A stretch of 64,000 bases of DNA from Whitmania pigra (taxonomy: Eukaryota > Annelida > Clitellata > Hirudinida > Haemopidae), in assembly GCA_021613335.1 (NCBI GenBank), contig JAJTWR010000278.1, positions 40,001-104,000 of the forward strand, in the 5' to 3' direction. The translations under genes and the position numbers were made by a program. This document shows, in pieces, positions 43,101 to 55,100 of the stretch. Position 1 is the stretch's first letter. Each line of letters starts with the position of its first letter. A model generated the notes under the pieces. The model was not told where the DNA came from. It did no database searches and saw only the letters and a program-made list of their open reading frames with translations.

Positions 43101-46100
43101 CCTGCAACCAATTCGTACTTACTCGAAATCCAGGCTGTTCTGGTAAATCAACTGTCACCTTTATCATTGTAGTATTTATGTATTCTTGTTCCTGGAGACA
43201 TTCAAGCTTTTGTTTTTTAATGAAGCTGTTCATTTTAAGAGTCGTCAAGGCATTCAATCCATTCAACAGTTCACTCATTTAGTTCAAGTCATCAATTCAC
43301 CACAATTCAATAATGTAAATAATTTATTTAAAATAACTTCAATGACTCAATAATTCGTCTACTCACCCATCTAACTCCTCAAATAATCCAGGTTCCATCT
43401 CATGCTGGATCGAGAATCCATTCAATATTTCAATAAATGGGGTTCTCATGGACGCCTACCACACGTTGGATGATTGTAAACGTGCCTGTCAGTCCACAAC
43501 CGGTTGCATTGCCATCGATTACGAAACTGTTGGTTCTGAGAACTGCTGGTTTCACAGTAACCCAGCAGATCTTCAGAATCATTACGACAGCAACACGGCT
43601 AGTCAGTACATATTGATCATGGACCCTGTGTGCCTCGGTTACAGTTCATGTGAGTTGCGAGATAAAATAGATTATAAGAACAAAACTTATTGTATATTTA
43701 TGAAGGTTGGCTTAGCTCTTAATCTTATATAAGTAGCTTCTATACTTCTTATGTAAGAAGAGTTACAATTAATTTAATCTTCCCAAAGATTTTATTTAAG
43801 TTAATCATAGCTTGTAACGACAAAAGTCAGAAAACTTTTAAATTTTCAACATGATTAAATTTCTTACGACAACAACATTTAATTAGATTCGCCATTCGTC
43901 CATTTCTAAATTAACGTCTCATTTGTTGTTATTTATAGTAATAAATATTAAGTAATAATAATTATTTATAGTAATAACAACATTAATGCTGGTAATATTT
44001 TTAATTCTTACTAACATTAACTGAAATTATTTTATTTTGCTCAGCATCCACTTCCACAGTCACTACAACAACTACAACAGGAGCAATGACCAGATGTAAG
44101 AAATAAAAGTGTATATTTTGTTCAACATTAAATTTTCATAAACAATAGTTTTAAGTGATCTAAATCACATTTGATTACGTAAGTAGCTTTAATAATCAAG
44201 CAATCATCGTCGTCGTCGTCGTCATTATCATCATCAACATCCTGGCATTGGCGGTCATGATGTGCATCGTAAGTGACTGATAATGATATATACAACTTGG
44301 AAGTGGTAACCATGAAACATAAATCGATACAGGAATATCCGCCAACCTCATATCTATGTTAATTATGATGTTACTAAAACTTAGAAAATTATAAGTATTT
44401 ATTAAAAGAATTTATTTAAAAATTATCCTTCATTGTAAATTAATAACTTATCGGAAAAACATAACATCTCACCATGCATTATACCTCGCAGCTTGTGTCA
44501 CTGAAATCTATTCCAATACTAATACCCCTGGTGGTGCTTATGTTCCGAATATTTCCAATGCCGTGGATTGCTGGAGTTATTGCCTCAGTACCCTCTCTTG
44601 CGTTGGGGTGGATTATGACACCCAATCAGGTTGCTGGCAGCACAACAATCTTAATAATTTTGTCAGCAATCGAAAATTGAACCTGTCCCCTGGTGTGACT
44701 CAGTACGTCATCTCCAGAAACTGTAACAATGCCACGGATGGTGAGAAGATGTTTTGCTGGCTTAGACTGATTGCTATGAGTGAAATATCTTCTAGTAAAT
44801 GTATCTAACTACCTAATTAATTTTCATAAGTTCTTCTTAAAACTAAGAGTTTTCAGTTTAAACTAAAAATGTCAAATGTTTTGTGCAATCAATAAAACAG
44901 AAATACATAAAAAAAAGCCAAAAAAAATTTAATTTGAATTCTAAATTAATTTTTTTTATTTTTCTCAAATAATGTAAATAATTCATTATTAACAACAAAT
45001 TAACAATAAATAAATAACGTTATTATTATAGAATAGCTTAATTTTAAGCTATTTTACAAAAGAAAAGGTAATGATAATAAAATGCATTAATTTATTTCAT
45101 GGAAATAACATGGAGATAACCAATCATTTGCACTTCGCAGTTACCAGGACAAGCACAAGAACAACAGTACCATCGGGTCGAAAATGTAATTTCTTTTTAA
45201 CATTTCCTTATTATTCAACTCGATTAGAATTATATTATCATCACAAAGCTGTTTTATCAGACTTCCCAATGTAATTGCAGTTCTATGATAGATCAGTTTT
45301 TAATCATTATAATTTATATATAATTTATATATATAGGGCCACTGTCAAAAATTTCTGCCCTATGGGCAAACAATCATTTTTTTTTATAATTTTTTGTTGT
45401 TATAACTATTGTTGAGATGACTTCTGAAAGACATGCAACAACGATTGATAATTTAACTTATTTTTTTCAGCCTGCGTTATAATGATCTACTACAACACAA
45501 ACTCAGTAGGAGGATCCTTCGTCATGGGCATGACCACAAGCAACAGCTGTCAGGACTTCTGCTTGCAAATTCCAACCTGCGTAGGCGTTGATTTTGATCC
45601 TCAGTCTGGCTGCTGGCAACACAACGATAGGAGCGCTTTTGGCGCCAATAGAAAGCTCGGTCAATCCCCTGGCATCACTCAGTACGTTGTATCCTACGAC
45701 TGTTTAACCGGACCCTCATCTACTGTGTCTACCTCGGTGTCTACAGGTCAGCAAGTTATGACGTCACAAATCGTGTTAATTACATGTTAATTAGTATACT
45801 TACTAATTATAATGAAATACGACATTCATGTTATTTTTGCCATAACTTTGTTATTACGCATCGTACCAACTAAAGCTATGATTCCAATGACAAGCAGTTG
45901 AAATCAACATTAACATTTGTTAAAACATTAACATTTGTTAAAACATTAACATTTGTTAAAACATTAACATTTGTTAAAACATTAACATTTGTTAAAACAT
46001 TAACATTTGTTAAAACATTAACATTTTTAAAACATTAACATTTGTTAAAACATTAACATTTGTTAAAACATTAACATTTGTTAAAACATTAACATTTGTT

Positions 46101-49100
46101 AAAACATTAACATTTGTTAAAACATTAACATTTGTTAAAACATTAACATTTGTTAAAACATTAACATTTGTTAAAACATTAACATTTGTTAAAACATTAA
46201 CATTTGTTAAAACATTAACATTTGTTAAAACATTAACATTTGTTAAAACATTAACATTTGTTAAAACATTAACATTTGTTAAAACATTAACATTTGTTAA
46301 AACATTAACATTTGTTAAAACATTAACATTTGTTAAAACATTAACATTTTGTTTAAAACTTAACATTTGTTAAAACATTAACATTTGTTAAAACATTAAC
46401 ATTTGTTAAAAACATTAACATTTGTTAAAACATTAACATTTGTTAAAACATTAACATTTGTTAAAACATTAACATTTGTTAAAACATTAACATTGTTAAA
46501 ACATTAACATTTGTTAAAAACATTAACATTTGTTAAAACATTAACATTTGTTAAAACATTAACATTTGTTAAAAACATTAACATTTGTTAAAAAATTAAC
46601 ATTTGTTAAAACATAACATTTGGTTAAAACAGTAACATTTGTTAAAACATTAACATTTGTTAAAAACATTAACATTTGTTAAAACATTAACATTTGTTAA
46701 AAACATTAACATTTGTTAAAACATTAACATTGTGTTAAAACATTAACATTTTTTAAAACATTAACATTGTTAAAACATTAACATTTGTTAAAACATAACA
46801 TTTGTTAAAACATTAACATTTGTTAAAACATTAACATTTGTTAAACATTAACATTTGTTAAAACATTAACATTTGTTAAAACATTAACATTTGTTAAACA
46901 TTAACATTTGTTAAAACATTAACATTTGTTAAAACATTAACATTTGTTAAAACATTAACATTTGTTAAAACATTAACATTGGTTAAAACATTAACATTTG
47001 TTAAAACATTAACATTTGTTAAAACATTAACATTTGTTAAAACATTAACATTTGTTAAAACATTAACATTTGTTAAAACATTAACATTTGTTAAACATTA
47101 ACATTTGTTAAAACATTAACATTTTTTAAAACATTAACATTGTTAAAACATTAACATTTGTTAAAAACATTACATTTGTTAAAACATTAACATTTGTTAA
47201 AACATTAACATTTGTTAAAACATTAACATTTGTTAAAACATTAACATTTGTTAAAACATTAACATTTGTTAAAACATTAACATTTGTTAAAACATTGGCA
47301 TTGAAACTTGTTCATTCCATACAATAATCGACGAGAAATTAGAGTGAAATTCCACGATTTCCAAATGCAATTTAGAATAAAAATATCATTTATTGCGCCA
47401 TTAAATTATGCTAAGTTAAATTCAGTCTAAATGCTGATCAGTCATAAGCCTAATCCTTTATTATCCGTATTAAGTGGTGCAAATATCCAAAAAATCAAAT
47501 AAGTGAATTATTTATTCCAAGTAAAATTTTATTTTTTATTTATTTAATTCAGTCTCTGTTCTGCCTCCAACTTGTGCTGGGAGTTTCCAAGTCCTATTCA
47601 ATACGTCCAGTCAAGGTGCAAACAACGAAAACAAAATTAGCAACAACGTGGACTGCCTTATGTTCTGCCTTGACGATCCTAACGCGTGTGCGGCCATCGA
47701 CTACGACACCAATACAGGTTGTTGGATACACCTGGATAAGAATCAGGTGCTTGCCTACAGGAGGTGAGATTGTTGCCAGTGTTTGTGCGTCACACATTTG
47801 GATTAAACCACTTTAATCTAAGTAGTTTATGATTTGAATTTGTTGAGTTGAATCCCAATAATCTCAATATTTTTTTTAAATCACTGGTGAATGATCGTTT
47901 TAATTTAAAATAAATGTTCACTTTTCAAGATATCCTTCCGTTGGCGTGACTCAATTTGTGATGGAAAGGAGTTGCAATACTCCACTTCCATGTGAGTTTA
48001 ATCATTTCAACTTATGCAGCCAAAAAGGAGATGATGATGTTTTACATCCTTTTTTTTACCACCTCTGACGCTATTCATGTGGCATTGTACAAATTAGCTA
48101 TTATAATCAAGACGTTAATTATTATCAATTACAATTAAAACATTAATTAATAAATATAACTAAGATAGTAATTATTACTATTAAAATTTAACAAAACGAG
48201 CTAAACCAAATGCAAGAGTGCCAAACAAATTTCAGACATCAAAAAATTCTTATTATCATTGCAGTCTGCTCATTCCAAGTACTCAAGAACACTTACTCTG
48301 TTAACGGTCTTTTCATGACGGAGATCAGGGGCTTTACGCAATGCCTCTACTACTGTCTCCTCACGCCCACCTGCGTGGCAATCGACTTCAGTGACAGCGG
48401 CAGTTGTGCCGCTCATTCGAACATCGCCTACGTAACTCAGAATCGGAGATTGGCTCAGGGCATCAACCAGTTTCTCGTTAACCGCGTCAACTGCCAGATA
48501 GTGGTCGCACCACCGCTCCCAACTCTCAATCCTCTATCTTCAACCACGTCTTCGACTATCATTACCACTGTTACCGCTTCAACCACAACGGCGACAATTC
48601 CATACGTACCGGGTTGGTTAACTTGATATTGCGATGAAACAAATTTTTTGCATTCACAAAAAATTAAACTCGAAACAATATCTTCATTAAGGTTTCCTAT
48701 TGAATGTTTTGTTATTTTTCTCAAGGTTGTGCAAATTGGGTCAGGTACGACAAAACATTCAGCTTTGGAGGGGTGGAACAGCCACAATTGCTGGACCTCA
48801 ACGCGTGTCTAACTGGATGCGCAAGGAATCCAAACTGTTACGCTGTTGACGTGGAAACGCCTGTCATAAAATGTTACTTCCATCTCGATCCAAACTTCGA
48901 ATCCAACACTTACTCGGGAGTGCCTACGCAGTATCGCATCGACAGAACTTGCATTGGAACTGGTAAATACATCTCTTTGGCAATAAAACTTCAGATAATG
49001 AAAGTACGAATAATAACCTAGATGTGCTTTATTGGAAATTTCATAAACTTGGAATCTTAAATTATTGAAAACCTGATCTTAAATACTCACATAGCGAATT

Positions 49101-52100
49101 TTTTTGTGCTTGTGATGACACATGCATTTCATTCATAAATAAACTCTTAACAAACAAATGAACATCACACTTAAATCCTTCATCTGGAAAACAGATACTT
49201 ACATCCCTGGCCAGTGCTTGAACTGGAATTCCAAGTTCAACACCCACTCCATCAATGGTTTCCACTACTTCCAATTCACCACCCCATCAGCCTGCCAAAC
49301 TCTCTGCATCAACCTTCCATCCTGCGTTGCTGTTGACTTCAACACTCAATCTTCCACTCCTGACTTTGGATGCTGGGTCCACAAAAGTCTCCAAGACTTG
49401 CTTCCTGAGAACACTTTTACAGGCGATGGAGCCAACCAGTTTATTCTTTCCAGGAATTGCCAGGGTTTGTACCGTTTTTGTTTATTATTTCATTATTAAT
49501 AATATAATCAAATGATGTTAATTTACACATTTCATTGCTTACACTTGATCATCACATTGATTGCCATCCTTATTTACTTATATATTTACTATATTACTTA
49601 TTATTTACTATTTATTATATTGACTTAATTCTTCATAACAGGCACCTGTTATTACTCATGGACACCGTACCCAAACAACAACATGGTTGGTGGAATTCCT
49701 CAGCGAGACACCACTCTCGACGGATGTCAGGCCAGGTGTGTCAGCATACCTGAATGCACTGGTATCGATATCGACAAGAGACCTGGTTATCAGTATTGCT
49801 GGCTCCATATGAGCACCAACCTCTACTTATTTCCAAGCACAAGCGTCGATCATTACCAGTTGAGGAGGAGTCCAGATTGTCCTGAAACGAGTAAGTCTCC
49901 TGAGACATTTATTAATACAAGAATGACTACTTGAATAATGAATTAACTTCGACGTAAACTTATGTTTTTTTATTATATTCAATTACATTTAATTACGTCT
50001 TAATTATTTATAATAATTAGAGATTGTCTGATGGAAAAATCATTGATTTATTATCAACAGCAACAACAATAATAATATTAATAACTATAAAAAATAATAA
50101 TTGCCACAAATAATTATATTTTTCATTAAATTTTATTTTCTCACCAGATTTAAAAATCATTTAATGCAGAGAAGGATTAATCAATTTTATAAAAATAATT
50201 CATGGATATTTGTTGTGATGGAAAAATAATTGTAAAATTAACATTTGTTTAAAATTTATTATCATCTCCCAACAGAAACAACAACGTCAGCCCCAACTAC
50301 CACGACAACAACTCGCGCCCTATTTGGTTTGTCATTTCTTTATCCTGTCACAAACTTTTTCGTAATTTTTACTTTTTAGTTTTTTAGTTTTGTTTAGTTA
50401 TTATTATTATTATTATTATTATTATTTAATATTGAAATTAATTTTTTTTTATCATTTTGACATTCAATTTCCAAATAAAAATATTTGAGATTGTATTAAT
50501 TTACTTTAAATGCAATTTATTTTTAACATGACCATGTTTAATACTTACTAGATATTAACTGATTAATGTCTAAAATATAAATCCACTGATTCAAAACATC
50601 ATCAGCTGGATGTAGCGTCATGATGCTATCCAGCATGAACTCAGACGGAGGTCAAAAGTTTCCTGACCGCATGTCGAAGGAGGAATGTGCAAACAGGTGC
50701 ATCTCTCTCTACCCTCAGTGCGTGGCTGCTGATTGGAGGGAGGCTGATGCATCATGTTTCATCCACAATTCATTGGCTGGACGCACATTTAGCACCTGTT
50801 GCACGAGATACGAGATTGTGTGCAATTGTGAGTTTTATTATTACGGTTGTTCTAAAAAGTTTATATTACGCCAGGAATCGACCGGGTGCAAAATACATGT
50901 TTAGAAACGAAACTTTCTAACGCGTTAATTTACTGATTTGATTCAACTTATTAAAACTATTTGCAATGCTAGCATGAAAATTCATTGATGAATGCAAATT
51001 CATTGATTCATGGTGAGGCATTTGCCAAAGAATGTGGAAACATTACCGTTTCTTAAGTATAAGTATTTCAAGAGCAGTGGGATTCTTCCACAAAGGTTCT
51101 CCAAGTATCGGACGATTTTGTTTATTATGATGAGTTATTATGAGTTATCGTGAATTATTAATACCAGGAGACGGTAGACAAATGATTAAGACGTTGGCCT
51201 TGATGCGATCCAATTAGGAGTTCTAATCCCAGCCCCTCTCAAGAGCTTTTATAACTAAAACCCAGTGTTGTAAAAATTACCTCATTTCGGTAACTAGTTA
51301 CAAGTAAAAGTAATACCTCAAAAAGCTACTTAAGTATTACTGGCATTAACTGCTAGTACTAACAGTCATTAAGTAATAACATTTGAACTAATGCATTCTT
51401 TTGGTGTTTTTATTATTTATTACATTACAATCACAAATTTTTGTTAATTTTTAACATAACTAAGTCCTCGAATAGTTTGTCACTCATTATGGTCCTTCAG
51501 CTGTTCTTTGTCATACCAGCAGAGCTGAATAAACGTTCAACAGCTGCACTAGCTGGCAGAGGAGTGTTCAACTGGATAAATAAATTCTTCAGGGTATCGC
51601 TTCTAGTAATAATGTTCATGTCATCTGATCGGTCTCGAAGATACTGCATCAGAATATCAGTTGACCTTGTGCAATTGAAGAAACTGTCTTCAATACTGTC
51701 AGCATCAGATGAACGAGAGCTCAAAGCTCGTCCATCTTTGCTGCATTATTAGATGCTATTTTGGCTACCAGTTTCTCATCAAGCTTGACAATCGTTGGCA
51801 ACAGATATCCCGTATTCCTTAACTTCTGTTGGATGCATGCGTTCCACGTGCTTCAAGTTAGATGAAGAACCTTCATATGCTGAACATGTAGTTTTTGTTT
51901 CTGTTGGCAGAGTAGGCATGCATACTTCTATGATTTTCCTTTGATTGAAATCTGAACATTTTGTTCAAATACGGCCACGGACTATCTTCACCCTTGTTCC
52001 TCTTATCTTCGCTAACGACACTAAAAATGGCTTCAAATGAATCCATACTACGATATATTAAATCTTATATTATTATATGTATATAATATTATATATTAAA

Positions 52101-55100
52101 AAAGCTTCGGTATGACTAATCCAGAATTTCCGATTTAAAACAAAAACGACCGGCGATAACCACAATAACAAAAGAGCGATGATCGGGAAGGGGAAGGTTC
52201 TCGAACGAACCAAAGAATAACAATCTAGAATTTAAATTTTTTTTAAATAAATTAAACTAATTTAAAATGTTATTTATGTTACTTTGTAACGTCTTGCGCC
52301 AAAAAGGTAACGGATTAAAAGTATGACCAAAAATAGTAATTTGTTACAAGTAAGAGTACAAAATTTTTTTGTAATTGTTACAAGTAAAAATTACCAAAAA
52401 ATGTAATTAATTACAGTAACGAATTACATGTAATTCGATACTGCACAACACTGCTAAAACCTGATGATTTTATTCCATCTAAATGATGAGATTTTAGCTT
52501 AACTTTGATTCAGACATGGAATAGAGGTTCGCATTTTTAAAAAAAGTGTTCAAATTTTTTATACGTAATTTACGGTCTGGGTCGCCAAAAATCCCGGTCG
52601 ATTCCTATGTTACGAGCGGCATAATATGGTATAATATGGTAATATTTGTATTTGTAATTTAAGTGTTGCTTGTACTAATACATGAGGTTGTTGCAATATG
52701 GCATGTAATTTTGTAGAGTCTTGTCGATGTTATCAAGAATGTGAATAGCATTAAAAAATTAAAATAACAATAACAAACGGCTAACCTTAAAATGTTAAAA
52801 CTGGTAAAATCTATCAATTGCTTTATTGTTTAAATAATAGAAAATAAATCGTTACCTGTTTTATTATAACCTAAAAATTATAATTTAAAAAACTACGATA
52901 TAAAAAATATAATTTAAAAAGTTTTAATCTAAACAAATTTTAATGTAAAAACTAACAATAATTAATTTTCGTGAGATTAATAAACAATTTCGCTGCAAAA
53001 CCTTCTACCAGTGTCTCAAGACATCTTCACGTGTCAAGATGACTTCGTAGTCAACCAGTACACCATGCCATTCCTTCAAAGCCTTCTTTATCAACCTTTC
53101 ATCACCACTTTGGATCAGTGCAAGACGGCGTGCCTTAACTACGGCCAGTCCTGTCTGGCTGTGGTTCTCTCAGCGATGGGAAGGATTTCTCCGGGTGTGA
53201 CCAGCTGCTACCTGGTGACCTCTCTCAGTGCCCTCAACACTGCCCAACCTTCCAATGACTTTGACCTTTACGTAAGGAGGTTCTGTCAACCGAACTTGTC
53301 CGTGTTGCTGTCAAGTGGGTGTTTTATTAATTTGTTTATTCTATAAACGAAATGTTGAATTTAATGATATGTTTATTTATCAATGAAGTTGAAATATATT
53401 TTATTCTGATGTCTTGTAAATTTCAAAAAGTTATTATTTAAATTTATAACTAAAATTGCATTTGAAATTCTTTGAAAGGTAATGGCAGATGTCATAAAAA
53501 AAAATTTCAGTATTGCTTGCCCAAATCGATTCCTTCGCTAATGATAATATAATCATAAATTATTATTAATTTGTAGTTACGAAAAGAAAAGCTATATTAA
53601 GCTATTAAGCAGATTGTTGACTTTCAGCTAAAATGTATGCATAACTTCAAATTAATAAATTATTTATATAAATTTAAAAATTTGAATTCAGTGAGATCAA
53701 TTTTCAACATCTTCCTTAAATAATTGAAATTTTTACTTTTGTTTTCAGCAACGCCTCTTCCAACTCCATCACTCGGTGAGTTGATGGTGCTGATGATAAT
53801 GAAGATAATGGTTACGTTATGGCATAAATATGATCGAAAACAAATACATGGTGACGAAGACACTTGCGATTATCATGCAATGTTGGCAAAATATCAGTAG
53901 CGAAAGTAATCATTGCATAAATTAATTCGCCAAAGTAAATTCCATCACAAACCAAAATCAACAACAATAACCACAACGTCAATTTAACGATAACAATCCG
54001 TACAAGATATGGCATTGAATTCAATGAAGTTAAACTAAAAAGTTATTTATTATTACTAATAAATAGTATTAATTAACCATTACCATCACCAACCAATCAT
54101 CCAAACCAGGCTACTGCCTTCTCGACATTGTCTTCCTCGTGGACGTCTCAGGCAGCATCATGGACAACCAAAGTCCAGGCGTCAACAGCATGCAACTCGT
54201 TCGTTCCTTCATCAACAGTTTTCTCAACACCAACGATGTTGGGTACTACTTCGATCACGTGGGCATTGTTACCTTTGACACGACTGCCAGAACGGTCTAC
54301 GACCTCTGTTAGCATTGATGATATTGATGAGAATGATGAGTATAATAGTAATTAGAGATGTCAAGATGTTTATTATTAGCAAAAGCAATTTTTTCTATTA
54401 AGCAATCATTTTAAATTTATAACATATTAACACTTCTCCGAAAAGGTGACCTGCAAACAAGAACAGCCATAGGATCGGGAGTTTCGAAAATAGTCCAATC
54501 CCTCGGCACCACCAACACCCCTGCCGGCTTCGACGTCGTCTACGACATGCTCTTCAACCCTACCCGATGTGCAAGGCCATACCCTGTGAGGCCCGTCATC
54601 ATCCTCATCACGGATGCTCAAACATCTCCTGAGTTCCAATCCTTCTACCAGGATAGTCTTCGGAAGCTGGTCAATACAGGGGTCATGAGAATAGGTGGGC
54701 GTGGTTTGCAATTTAATAATTCATTTAGAGCTGATTGTTATTGTGGTTTGTGGTGTGGCGTGGTTTGCAATTTAATAATTCATTTAGAGCTGATTGTTAT
54801 TGTTATTATTATTATCATTATCATCCTCGTCGTCGTCGTCGTCATCGTCAGCATCATCGTCATTATATAATATTTCATCATCATAACAAAAACATTGACC
54901 CCATAATCACCAATTACATGACAACGACACTCTTGTGTCTTCTGTAAGTTCTTGCAGATTTCTTGGAGTCTTTCATGGAAGGATATAATTAGTTTGATTC
55001 ATTCCAAAGTTTCTAAAGATTGTGGTATCTTATCTGGTATTACCGGCTTCATTAATACAAAAACCACACTCACTCTTTATTGTTGTCTCATTTACCCATA

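Larger units (their letters stand above)
48726..53314 (+). other. PAN-like repeats 14-18
   Basis: Exons 24, 25, 26, 28 and 29 carry more diverged repeats (AVDVETPVIKCYFH, AVDFNTQSS with GCWVH, GIDIDKRPGYQYCWLH, AADWREADASCFIH, and a less typical AVVLSAM with CYLV). Exon 27 is a Thr-rich linker. A 2.2-kb intron between exons 28 and 29 carries the SINE/hAT insertion at 51.2-52.45 kb. Confidence 0.78.

Noticed and set aside
42888..43282. Separate small gene beginning at repeat 8 after the apparent stop in repeat 7
   Set aside because: A phase-2 splice from 42226 to 42488 restores the repeat's conserved end, and the frame continues through all later exons.
46010..46366. Long minus-strand frame with a repeated NVLTNV peptide
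   Set aside because: It is the 18-bp minisatellite read in frame. The array stays open only because its period is a multiple of three, and it lies in an intron.
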